From NCBI RefSeq assembly GCF_000017805.1, contig NC_009767.1:4815001-4879000 (forward strand): DNA of 64,000 bases, given 5' to 3'. The DNA is from Roseiflexus castenholzii DSM 13941 (GTDB lineage: Bacteria; Chloroflexota; Chloroflexia; Chloroflexales; Roseiflexaceae). Of this stretch, positions 9,024-16,305 are shown piece by piece. The position numbers and the translations under genes are program-made. The number at the start of each line of letters is the position of its first letter. Within the stretch, counting starts at the first letter, position 1. The notes beneath the pieces were generated by a model. The model worked only from the letters and a program-made list of their open reading frames with translations, was not told the DNA's origin and made no database searches.

Positions 9024-9094
9024 GGCTAACACGCGCATGCAGGCGACTGCTCCGCTTCGCTCGGTCGCAGCGGCTGAAGCGCAGGCCGTTAGCC
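9024..9094 (+). other. attC-like site A, upstream of vapBC
   Basis: A 71-bp imperfect palindrome from GGCTAAC (9024-9030) to GTTAGCC (9088-9094). The left arm ACGCGCATGCAGGCGACTG pairs with the reverse complement of the right arm CAGCGGCTGAAGCGCAGG, leaving a single unpaired G in ATGCAG against TTCAG. Outer CTAAC/GTTAG boxes plus an extrahelical base in the inner stem are the hallmarks of integron attC sites. vapB starts 37 bp downstream. Confidence 0.7.
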
Positions 9095-9130
9095 AGCGCA
9101 ACGTGGTCCAAGTCAGAAAGGTGAACAAAA

Positions 9131-9355
9131 ATGCTCCAAGTAAATTTAGAAGAAGCGAAAGGTCGTTTGCCCGAATTGGTTAATGCCGTGCTAAAGGGTG
9201 AAACGGTGTTGATTGTTAAAGACCTTCAGGCAATCGTCCAACTGGTGCCCGTGATCTCTTCCATGCGCCGCCAGTTTGGGAGTGCGAAAGAATTGATTGT
9301 CATGGCGGATAATTTCGATGCACCACTCCCAGACTTTAACCCGTATATGCCATGA
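9131..9355 (+). CDS. vapB: VapB/Phd-type antitoxin
   Basis: A 74-residue protein starting MLQVNLEEAKGRLPELVNAV, with the short N-terminal strand-helix pattern of Phd/YefM/VapB antitoxins that bind the operator and neutralise the toxin through their C-terminal tail (DAPLPDFNPYMP). Its last codons overlap the toxin start by 4 bp (ATGA), so the two are translationally coupled. Such antitoxins normally repress their own operon together with the toxin. The AT-richer codon use and the attC-like site just upstream fit an acquired cassette. Confidence 0.85.
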   Translation: MLQVNLEEAKGRLPELVNAVLKGETVLIVKDLQAIVQLVPVISSMRRQFGSAKELIVMADNFDAPLPDFNPYMP

Positions 9356-9738
9356 AACTACTTCTTGATACACACGCTTTCCTGTGGTTCGTCGGCGGTG
9401 ATGAGCGCCTCAGTCCCAGTGCACGGGCGTTGATTGAAGACATGAGCAATGATGCTTATCTTAGCATTGCCAGTCTATGGGAGATGGCGATCAAGATCAG
9501 TCTTGGCAGACTGCAATTGGCACAGCCTTTTGAGACTTTCATCCCACACCAATTAAGCCTGAATAGGATCGGGTTACTTGGTATCACGATTAGCCATACC
9601 GCTAAGGTGGCTACCCTGCCCTTTCATCATCGTGACCCTTTTGACCGCTTGCTGGTGGCACAGGCCCAGGTTGAGCAAATGCCCCTTGTGAGCAGCGATG
9701 CAGCATTTGACGCATATGGCCTTATGCGTTTGTGGTGA
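9352..9738 (+). CDS. vapC: VapC-type PIN-domain ribonuclease toxin
   Basis: 128 residues forming a single PIN domain. The acidic catalytic set is complete: Asp6 in LLLDTHAFLW, Glu44 in SLWEMAIK, Asp95/Asp98 in HHRDPFDRLL and Asp116 in SSDAAFD. PIN toxins of this LDTHAFLWF subgroup cleave RNA, often tRNA, when the antitoxin is degraded. It overlaps vapB by 4 bp and appears intact, unlike nearly everything around it. Persistence of an intact toxin-antitoxin pair inside decayed DNA fits addiction-type stabilisation. Confidence 0.88.
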   Translation: MKLLLDTHAFLWFVGGDERLSPSARALIEDMSNDAYLSIASLWEMAIKISLGRLQLAQPFETFIPHQLSLNRIGLLGITISHTAKVATLPFHHRDPFDRLLVAQAQVEQMPLVSSDAAFDAYGLMRLW

Positions 9739-10067
9739 GTGAAAGAAAAGACAAGATGCGCTGGCTACCGATGCGTTGCACGTGTCAAGTCCCTGCACCT
9801 TAAGAATCGTTGCACGGCTTGCCCTTCCTGACTGGCCTGGCCACAGGCAAAGCCGCGCCTGCCCGCTGCCGCTGACCGAGGCGCAGGCACACAGAGGACG
9901 GTTGTACGGCAGAGGCACTGCGACCGGTTCAGGCCAGGGAAGCCAGTTCCGGGAAGCAGGCCAGGATCTCGGCCTCGGAGGCCAGGCCGCGTGGCTGACC
10001 GCCGTAGCGGAAGCCGGTCAGGTCATGACCCAGTTGCAAACGCATGAGACCGTAGCACACATTGCCG
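9739..10067. other. Intergenic, possible minus-strand gene remnant
   Basis: On the minus strand, 10065 down to about 9930 can be read as NVCYGLMRLQLGHDLTGFRY...AEILACFPELASLA followed by a stop, which looks coding (about 45 codons) but which I cannot assign. The rest is GC-rich with no supported gene. The plus-strand frame over the same region is not credible. Confidence 0.35.
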
Positions 10068-10211
10068 GCATTGGTGATGACCACCGGCGCTATTATCGGT
10101 GGCTATGGGGGAGCTGCCATTGCCCGCCGGATCGATGCCCACCGGGTACGGATAGCCGTGATAGTGATTAGTATCGGTTTGACGGTCTGGTTTTTTGTGC
10201 GTACATCCTGA
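10068..10211 (+). pseudogene. C-terminal remnant of a TauE/SafE-type membrane permease
   Basis: The frame reads ALVMTTGAIIGGYGGAAIAR, RIDAHRVRIAVIVISIGLTV and WFFVRTS, then TGA at 10209-10211. The GAxxGGYxGAxxARR loop followed by the last hydrophobic helix is characteristic of the C-terminal repeat of TauE/SafE (anion exporter) proteins. About 48 codons remain. The terminal 15 codons occur again near 7665-7710 in the copy-A repeat. Confidence 0.6.
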
Positions 10212-10640
10212 TCGCCATCGGTACGGTCGGATGCTGAGGCGGCAGCGGTGCGCCCCCGCTACCGAGGGTGCTGCAACGCATGCCCGGCGGATCGCCCGGA
10301 CGTGATCGGAGGTTATGCTACCGGTACGGTCATACGCACCGCGACAGCGGACCAGCGTGCCCTTGCTCGCGCTCCGTGCGGCTCCGGGGCGCCACCGCTC
10401 CGATGACGCAATGGATGTGTGACCCCGACGGTGACCTCAACCGCACAGGACGCGCCGCGCGCTTCCCCACCCGCACCACACCCACGGCACGGGCTGCACC
10501 TACGCAGCCGCGACCACCGCCCCGCAGCCTGCCTGGAGCAGGCCATACGCCGAGGCCGGCAGTCCTTGCCGGGGGACCATCACTGCCGTGCGACCCATCA
10601 GCGCGGGGTAGGGTTCGGCGGCGCACTGCTGGCAGGGAAT
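10173..10640. repeat. ~460-bp direct repeat, copy B
   Basis: Partner of 7676-8135. It starts inside the TauE/SafE remnant and ends just before the integron-integrase remnant. It carries no reading frame I would call. Confidence 0.75.
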
Positions 10641-10705
10641 TGCCGGTCATCAGGCAGGGTGGAGGGAACGCTGAACAGCAGGCGCGGTAATCGCGCGGCA
10701 CAGCA

Positions 10706-11220
10706 TTACGGCAGATGGTCGGGAGAGTCCAGGGGAGAGCGGACGGCGAGGCTATCGCGTTGAAGGACATGGTGGAGATCATGGTCGTCGTGACATCCGT
10801 ATGACCCGGGATTTCCTGCACCGTCTGGGTGGCATATCCGTCCTCCAGGAGATGGGGAGCGGAAATGGCGCCGCGTGTGCGGGGTGACCGGTTTTGTCAG
10901 TCCAGCGGTGCGAGCTGTGTGACGCACCACCCGCTGAAGCATTGCCAGGTTCATGGAGGGACAACGGATCGCGCCTGAGCGGGGGTCGGCAGAGCGGCGA
11001 GGGGAGGGGAACACCCACTGCCATGCCCACTCCCGCTCCGCGTGGGGATACGTGCGGGCCGGCGCGTCGGGACAGGAGGCGGTGCCGTATCCCTGTGCCA
11101 GATCCCCCTCATGCTGCTGGCGGACCTGCTCGAGATGGGCCTGGAGGGACTGGACAAGGGAGGTCGGTAGGAGCCGTCACGTGATCGTTCTCGCCCTTCC
11201 CATCGCACACGGTGACGGTC
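10706..11220 (-). pseudogene. intI: Integron integrase (IntI) C-terminal half, frameshifted
   Basis: Reading from 11220 down in successive frames gives TVTVCDGKGENDHVT, then LQAHLEQVRQQHEGDLAQGY, the stretch DAPARTYPHAEREWAWQWVF, SADPRSGAIR, TARTAGLTKPVTPHTRRH, EIPGHTDVTTTMIS and finally HVLQRDSLAVRSPLDS before TAA (10706-10708). This follows the IntI tyrosine-recombinase C-terminal domain in order. The YPHAEREWAWQWVF...DPRSG stretch corresponds to the additional IntI-specific helix that separates integron integrases from XerC/D. HTxRH is kept, but the nucleophile tyrosine of the MIYTHV motif is replaced by Ser (ATC TCC), and there are at least three frameshifts. Sequence before about residue 150 is missing; it stops exactly where a TACCAATGAC element begins. 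Confidence 0.82.
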
Positions 11221-11222
11221 TG

Positions 11223-11312
11223 ATACCAATGTACCTGTGACCATCCGGCATTGTCACCCCGATCCGAGCGAGGGGTCTTGCGCGAACCCGCTCGGATTCC
11301 TCGCTGCGCTCG
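11223..11312. repeat. TACCAATGAC element, left part
   Basis: Starts ATACCAATGTACCTGTGACC with the GTGACCATCCGGC hairpin arm and runs through the CTCGCTGCGCTCGG block, with no right end. It sits between the integrase fragment and a GTTAGAC box (11338-11344), apparently replacing the left half of an attC-like site. Confidence 0.6.
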
Positions 11313-11337
11313 GCTTGCCGTAGGTGATGCGCAAACC

Positions 11338-11344
11338 GTTAGAC
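11338..11344 (+). other. GTTAGAC box, right half of an attC-like site
   Basis: GCAAACCGTTAGAC at 11331-11344 resembles the right arm of the attC-like site at 13899-13978 (GCAAACCGTTGGGC). No matching left arm is present because a TACCAATGAC element lies there. It would mark the left boundary of the cassette carrying the following restriction-modification genes. Confidence 0.5.
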
Positions 11345-11385
11345 GGCTGTGTTCCACTCCCACGAAAGTAGTAAAATGGAAGCAA

Positions 11386-13368
11386 ATGGAAACCAAAAGC
11401 CTGCTGGTAGAGCCTGTACAGCGCGACAATCTTCTTGAGCGAGTAGACTTTCTGCGCCTGGAAGCTCATCAGAAATTAACAGCGGATCGGACAGAAAAAG
11501 GGCAATTTTTTACTCCTCAGAAGATAGCACAATTTATGGCTCATATGTTTGCCGAAAGACCCAGCATACTGAAAATCCTTGATGCAGGTGCTGGTATTGG
11601 CTCGTTATCAGCGGCTCTTGTTCTTGAAGCCTGTCAATGGAATCCAAAGCCTTCGGCTATCACAATAACCGCCTATGAAATTGACCCAACCCTGACAGAG
11701 TATCTACACGTAACACTCGGCTATTGTAAAGAAGTATGCCACCAAGAAGAGATTCGTTTTGAATATGAAGTTATACAAGACGATTTTATTAGAGCCGCGG
11801 TAGATGTCTTGAATGGGAGTACCCTCTTCTCTTTACCCAAGTCTTTTAATGCCGCTATTCTTAATCCGCCGTATAAGAAGATAAATTCTGCCTCTATTAC
11901 ACGGCGTCTTCTGCGAAAAGTAGGGGTCGAGACCACTAATTTGTATTCGGCCTTTCTTTGGCTGACAATCAGGTTGCTAGAGCCTAATGGAGAACTTGTT
12001 GCAATTACGCCAAGAAGCTTTTGTAATGGCCCCTATTTTCTCCCGTTTAGGGAAGTGTTTCTAAGAACGATGTCTATAAATCGTATCCACGTTTTTGACT
12101 ATAGGGATCGAGCTTTTGAAGATGACGACGTTCTACAAGAAAACGTAATTCTTCACGCGATAAAAGCACACCAGCAAGAGCGAGTAACAATTTCATCAAG
12201 CGCCGACCCAAATGACCCATTCATAACTGTTCGTGAAGTCGAGTATGCTCAACTTGTTTATCCCGATGATCCAAACGTATTCATACACATCGTTCCAGAT
12301 GGACTTGGACAGAGAATTGGGCAGAAAGCTCGTAGCCTCTCGACCTCACTTGATGAGTTGGGTATTACAGTTTCTACTGGCAAAGTTGTTGATTTTCGCG
12401 CTGCTGATTTCTTGAAAGAAAAACCAGACTCGGAGACAGTTCCACTGATATACCCAAGCAACTTTTCGCAAGGCTATATTGCTTGGCCTAATGGGCAAAA
12501 TAGAAAACCATCTGCTATAAGATTAGCCCAAGAAACCACTAGCTTGCTCGTCCCCTCTGGTTGGTATGTTTTAGTCAAACGCTTTTCGGCAAAAGAAGAA
12601 AAAAAGCGTGTTGTTGCAGCCATATATGATCCCGTCCGTGTAGATGCTGGGTTGATTGGCATTGAAAATCACCTAAATTACTATCATCAAAACGGGAAAG
12701 GGTTACCTCCTCTGTTAGCCAAAGGATTAGCCGCCTTTCTCAATTCAACCATAGTGGACGAATATTTCAGGCAATTCAGTGGACATACACAAGTAAATGC
12801 AACAGACCTACGTAACCTCAAGTACCCATCACTGCCCCAGTTAATGGCGATAGGCGATAAGATAGGCGATGAATTTCCCGAACAAGACGAAATCGATCAA
12901 ATAATCTTAGGGACACTAGGAATGGATACTGCAAATACCGACGTAAAAGCGAAAAAGAAAATCGACGAAGCGCTTGATATTCTACGAGCGCTCCAAGTGC
13001 CAAAAGCACAACTGAACCAGCGTTCTGCACTAACATTGTTGGCTTTGCTCGATATGAAGCCCGAAACAGATTGGAGTAATGCCTCAGCACCCTTACGCGG
13101 CATTACCGAGATGATGAATTATTTTCGCGATCACTTCGGAATTTCTTATGCGCCAAATACCCGTGAGACGGTTCGGCGTGATACGGTTCACCAGTTTGTG
13201 CAAATGGGGCTAGTGATTGCAAATCCAGATGATATTAAAAGACCCGTTAACAGCCCAAAGACAAAGTACCGAGTTGATGCTAGTCTTCTTAAGGTGATTC
13301 GCACTTATGGAACGATAGATTGGGATAAGAATCTGAAAGACTATTTGAAGAATGCACAGAAATTGTGA
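11386..13368 (+). CDS. Eco57I/PstI-type N6-adenine DNA methylase fused to a BsuBI/PstI endonuclease N-domain
   Basis: 660 residues from ATG 11386. Residues 30-500 form an adenine methyltransferase: TEKGQFFTP near 36, AdoMet motif I ILDAGAGIGSLS near 64-75, catalytic motif IV NPPYKK near 160 and a target-recognition region behind it. From about residue 520 the sequence switches to the helical N-terminal domain of BsuBI/PstI restriction enzymes (QRSALTLLALL, APNTRETVRRDTVHQFVQ, RPVNSPKTKYRV). It ends at TGA 13366-13368, and the endonuclease catalytic domain continues after that stop in the same frame. The methylase would protect host DNA from the paired nuclease. Base composition is clearly AT-richer than the host genes, indicating transfer. 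An upstream in-frame start would read through repeat DNA, so I reject it. Confidence 0.85.
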   Translation: METKSLLVEPVQRDNLLERVDFLRLEAHQKLTADRTEKGQFFTPQKIAQFMAHMFAERPSILKILDAGAGIGSLSAALVLEACQWNPKPSAITITAYEIDPTLTEYLHVTLGYCKEVCHQEEIRFEYEVIQDDFIRAAVDVLNGSTLFSLPKSFNAAILNPPYKKINSASITRRLLRKVGVETTNLYSAFLWLTIRLLEPNGELVAITPRSFCNGPYFLPFREVFLRTMSINRIHVFDYRDRAFEDDDVLQENVILHAIKAHQQERVTISSSADPNDPFITVREVEYAQLVYPDDPNVFIHIVPDGLGQRIGQKARSLSTSLDELGITVSTGKVVDFRAADFLKEKPDSETVPLIYPSNFSQGYIAWPNGQNRKPSAIRLAQETTSLLVPSGWYVLVKRFSAKEEKKRVVAAIYDPVRVDAGLIGIENHLNYYHQNGKGLPPLLAKGLAAFLNSTIVDEYFRQFSGHTQVNATDLRNLKYPSLPQLMAIGDKIGDEFPEQDEIDQIILGTLGMDTANTDVKAKKKIDEALDILRALQVPKAQLNQRSALTLLALLDMKPETDWSNASAPLRGITEMMNYFRDHFGISYAPNTRETVRRDTVHQFVQMGLVIANPDDIKRPVNSPKTKYRVDASLLKVIRTYGTIDWDKNLKDYLKNAQKL

Positions 13369-13392
13369 AGGTTGCGTGAAAAGGAACGTGAA

Positions 13393-13890
13393 ATGGCTTT
13401 CATACCAGTAAAGTTACCAGATGGCAAAGAAGTCAGAATTACCGCTGGTGGGCAGAATGACTTGATAAAACGAATCATTGAAGAGTTTTGCCCTCGTTTC
13501 ACTCCTGGTGGCTTGGTTATTTACGTTGGCGATGCAGGCAATAAATTCAGAGTATACGAGCGAGATTATCTCAAACGGTTAGGTATTATTGTTGACGAAC
13601 ACAGCAAGATGCCTGACGTAGTAGTTTATCTTGAAGCCCAAAATTGGCTTGTACTGATTGAAGCGGTCACCAGCCACGGCCCGATTGACATCAAACGCCA
13701 CAATGAACTCAAGGAATTGTTCAAAGATAGCAGAGCTCCTTTGGTATTCGTGACCGCATTTCCAACGCGAAAGGTGATGATGAAATACCTTCAAGAGATT
13801 ACGTGGGAAACTGAAGTATGGGTAGCTGAAGCACCTAGTCATCTAATACATTTCAACGGTGAACGTTTCCTCGGCCCATACGATGGATAA
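13393..13890 (+). CDS. BsuBI/PstI-type restriction endonuclease catalytic domain
   Basis: 165 residues from ATG 13393. It has the C-terminal nuclease domain of the BsuBI/PstI family: IPVKLPDGKEVRITAGGQND, EEFCPRFTPGGLVIYVGD, MPDVVVYLEAQNWLVLIEAV and ETEVWVAEAPSHLIHFNGER, with the PD-(D/E)xK-like acidic residues in MPDVV and LIEAV. Family members are ~315 residues; here the N-domain lies at the end of the preceding methylase ORF. Only one TGA and seven sense codons (13369-13392) separate the two in the same frame. ATG 13393 has AAAAGGAACGTGA upstream at good spacing, so translation may restart here. An attC-like site begins 9 bp after the stop. Confidence 0.82.
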   Translation: MAFIPVKLPDGKEVRITAGGQNDLIKRIIEEFCPRFTPGGLVIYVGDAGNKFRVYERDYLKRLGIIVDEHSKMPDVVVYLEAQNWLVLIEAVTSHGPIDIKRHNELKELFKDSRAPLVFVTAFPTRKVMMKYLQEITWETEVWVAEAPSHLIHFNGERFLGPYDG

Positions 13891-13898
13891 ATCACGCC

Positions 13899-13978
13899 GC
13901 CTAACAAGCGTTTCCAGCCGACCCGCTCCGCTTCGCTTCGCTCCGCTACGCGGGCGGCTGAAACGCAAACCGTTGGGC
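13899..13978 (+). other. attC-like site B
   Basis: 80 bp from GCCTAAC (13899-13905) to GTTGGGC (13972-13978). The left arm GCGTTTCCAGCCGACCCGC pairs with the reverse complement of the right arm, GCGTTTCAGCCGCCCGC, leaving exactly two unpaired bases (C and A). This is the standard folded attC structure. It follows the endonuclease stop codon by 9 bp and precedes the next gene by 30 bp, exactly where a cassette boundary should be. Confidence 0.8.
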
Positions 13979-14008
13979 TGCTTCGCCAAAATAACGAAAG
14001 GGCTAGTA

Positions 14009-14879
14009 ATGAAATCGGACCTCATTGTGCCAATCTATGTTGATACAAATGCTCTCCTCAACCTGCTGGCATCTATTGAGGGTGGCTTCAGCATTGTCGA
14101 GAAAGTAACAACTTGCAGGATAACCAGCACTGGTTATGAGAAGTTAGCCTCAGGGGAAGCAGGTGCAGAGTTCGGGGTTCCAAATGTGCTTAACTTGCTC
14201 AAGGTGAAACTTGGTGGTTCTCTGAGTTCAAAGAAACAGCAAGAGACTGGGGAGGAAAAAAGAAGCCGAACGGCGCCATACTTACGGATCTCTGCTGTTT
14301 CGCCTTCGTGCCTTTCTTGATGATAAGGGATTCATCAAGCGGCCATACGAAAGCACTGAGGTTTGGCGAACAATAGTGCCATCGGATTTTGTTGAGATTC
14401 ACGGCCTATTCCGACCGAACCCGATAGTGGACTCGTTGCAACGCATTGATCGCCTTCTTGGAATTTTCGAAGTACTTTCGGGTTTTATACCCCAGGTTTC
14501 CAGCCAATCGTCAGGAAAGAAAGGCCCGCAAGATGAAAAGAAGCAAATGAAGCTATTCCGCCAGTTTCTTCAGGGTATTTTGGCGGATATTGAAGCAAAA
14601 AACACCCGAGTTTTTGTGATTGATACGGCTGAGCCAAATCAGTTTCAAGTTGTGGTTCTTTTGTTCGCAGACTATCTCCGTGACCGGACAATGGCTGAGA
14701 TTGCTTACAAGGAATATCGTTTGCTTGGTAAGGTTGTGCGCAAGATAGAGCAAGGCTCTGACGAAACCGTTGACCTTTTGCGAGGCACGGCATTGGGTGG
14801 TGTGGGGAGAGAAACTCTTGAACAGCTCACTGGTGTACGTGCTCGCGTACCGTTCTATCTGGAGGGCGTGGCGGTATAG
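14009..14879 (+). pseudogene. DUF6414-like protein gene with one frameshift
   Basis: The first frame from ATG 14009 gives VPIYVDTNALLNLLASIEGG and a Ser/Lys-rich middle, then ends early at 14320. The other frame takes over at a run of six A near 14256 (KKEAERRHTYGSLLFRLRAF, FIKRPYESTEVWRTIVPSDF) and runs to TAG 14879. Joined, it is about 290 residues. The YVDTxxLNxLLAxxEGG start and overall length recall DUF6414 proteins, which I recognise only moderately and whose function is unknown to me. A single homopolymer indel could be a true mutation, a sequencing error or frameshifting. The last codons overlap the integrase remnant on the other strand. It lies in the presumed cassette after attC-like site B. 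Confidence 0.5.
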
Positions 14880-15121
14880 GAAGAGGATAGCGGAGAGGGC
14901 TTGATTCTGGGTGGAGGCGGAGACGTTTTTTTCGACGGCGAGGTGGGTAATAAAGGCTTGGATTTCGGGGCGCCCATGTCGTTGGGGTGGCGTTTGTGGT
15001 GAAAGAGGATGAAGCGTTTGATCCGGTCTTTGTAGGTTTGTTCGGTGCGGTAGGCGTAATGCTTAAGGCGGATGGCGTCGGAGACCTGGTCGAGGAGCTT
15101 GCGTGGGGGTTTTTGTTCCAT
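14855..15121 (-). pseudogene. intI: Integron integrase (IntI) N-terminal part
   Basis: From ATG 15121 the frame reads MEQKPPRKLLDQVSDAIRLK, HYAYRTEQTYKDRIKRFILF and HHKRHPNDMGAP. After a one-base frameshift it continues EIQAFITHLAVEKNVSAST, QNQALSAILFLYRHALQIE. This is the SAM-like core-binding domain of IntI integrases (RTEQxYxxWxxRFIxFHxxRHPxxMG, STQNQALxALLFLY). It covers about residues 1-92 and ends where the preceding gene ends. The C-terminal half is on the same strand at 10706-11220, in the correct order, so the two are most simply parts of one gene with about 60 residues lost at the break. Confidence 0.85.
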
Positions 15122-15127
15122 AGTGGA

Positions 15128-15156
15128 TTGACCTTTGGGCGGGGGGTGTATATAAT
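15128..15156 (+). promoter_or_regulatory. Cassette-type promoter (Pc-like) reading out of intI
   Basis: TTGACC (15128-15133), a 17-bp spacer and TATAAT (15151-15156). It starts 7 bp upstream of the intI ATG on the opposite strand and points at the restriction-modification genes from 15307. The position and direction are those of an integron Pc. Confidence 0.65.
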
Positions 15157-15259
15157 GCACTCACCGGATGGTACCTCATTCTGTCTACAATCCCAAACGG
15201 TTTGGGGGGTTAGGCGGAAGGGGTAATCGAACAGGAATGAGGCGGATGTCCGCATAACC

Positions 15260-15269
15260 GTTAGTTGGC
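15260..15269 (+). other. GTTAGTT box, possible attI crossover or attC half-site
   Basis: GCATAACCGTTAGTTGGC lies between the Pc-like promoter and the first downstream gene, where attI would be expected. No paired left arm was found nearby, which fits attI better than attC. The short inverted sequence GGCGGATGTCCGC precedes it (15241-15253). Confidence 0.4.
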
Positions 15270-15294
15270 TGGCAATTCCAAGCATCATGCGGGG

Positions 15295-15300
15295 TATAAT
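15295..15300 (+). promoter_or_regulatory. TATAAT box just before the methylase start, possibly leaderless
   Basis: GGGGTATAATTAAGCTATG: the -10-like box ends 6 bp before the ATG at 15307, so a transcript from it would begin at about the start codon. No good -35 box lies 16-18 bp upstream. Confidence 0.35.
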
Positions 15301-15306
15301 TAAGCT

Positions 15307-16305
15307 ATGAAAAGTTCTCTTTCTGAGATCAAAGAACCATCTGCTGAATACGCGCGAAATAGAGAGATTCCAACTTTTTTTGGACAACAAATGCTCAAGG
15401 GGACTATTTTTGATATTAATGAATCTCAAATAGACTCTAACACGCCCACGTTGTTCTATTCCCATCCTCACGGAGAAATATGGATTGGTGATACTATCGC
15501 TTGGCTTCGCTCTCTGGAAACCGAATCGGTTGATATGATTTTCGCGGACCCACCCTATAACATCAGGAAGGCAGAATGGGATACTTTTGAATCTCAAGAA
15601 GAGTATGTTGAATGGTCATTGTTGTGGATACGGGAAGCAGCGAGAGTACTAAAGCCTGATGGTACTCTGTATATTTGTGGATTTTCTGAAATAATCGCCG
15701 ACTTAAAATTGCCAGCCTCTCGGTTTTTCAAAGGATGTCGTTGGCTCATCTGGCACTATAAGAACAAAGCCAATCTTGGTTCGGATTGGGGGCGTTCCCA
15801 TGAAAGCATTCTTCACTTCAGGAAGAGCAAGAATTTTACTTTCAACATTGATGATGTACGCATTCCTTATGGCAACCATACCCTCAAGTATCCTGAGCAT
15901 CCACAAGCTGAGACCAGTCAATATGGAAAAGGCAATGGAAGAAAAAATAGTATATGGCAACCACACCCACGTGGTGCCAAGCCCAGGGATGTTATCGAAA
16001 TACCTACGACTTGTAATGGAATGCACGAAAAAACACCTCACCCAACGCAGAAACCAGAAGAACTTTTGCGTAAGTTGGTCCTAGCCTCGTCGAATGTTGG
16101 AGATTTGATTGTAGATCCGTTTCTTGGCTCTGGAACTACCGCTGTTGTTGCTGAACAGCTTCGACGCAATTGGAAAGGTTGTGATATTTCTCTAGAATAT
16201 TGCCGATGGACTGTCAGGCGTATTGAGTTGGTGGAAGATTGGCCAATAGAGAAGTGGATTCAATATGATTTTGAAAATGCCGAGAGAAGGAAATCTATTC
16301 GATGA
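15307..16305 (+). CDS. Type II DNA methyltransferase (DPPY, beta-class order)
   Basis: 332 residues. The catalytic motif DPPYNI lies near residue 81 in MIFADPPYNIRKAEWDTF, and the AdoMet-binding FxGxG motif (DPFLGSGTTAVVAEQL) near residue 270. Motif IV before motif I is the beta-class arrangement used by N4-cytosine and N6-adenine methylases. A THPTQKP motif (here PHPTQKPEELLRKLV), typical of this class, is present. It methylates the recognition site of its partner endonuclease, whose gene overlaps the end of this one by 4 bp (ATGA). Codon use is AT-rich compared with the chromosomal genes. This pair is the first set of genes downstream of the integrase N-terminus. Confidence 0.88.
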   Translation: MKSSLSEIKEPSAEYARNREIPTFFGQQMLKGTIFDINESQIDSNTPTLFYSHPHGEIWIGDTIAWLRSLETESVDMIFADPPYNIRKAEWDTFESQEEYVEWSLLWIREAARVLKPDGTLYICGFSEIIADLKLPASRFFKGCRWLIWHYKNKANLGSDWGRSHESILHFRKSKNFTFNIDDVRIPYGNHTLKYPEHPQAETSQYGKGNGRKNSIWQPHPRGAKPRDVIEIPTTCNGMHEKTPHPTQKPEELLRKLVLASSNVGDLIVDPFLGSGTTAVVAEQLRRNWKGCDISLEYCRWTVRRIELVEDWPIEKWIQYDFENAERRKSIR

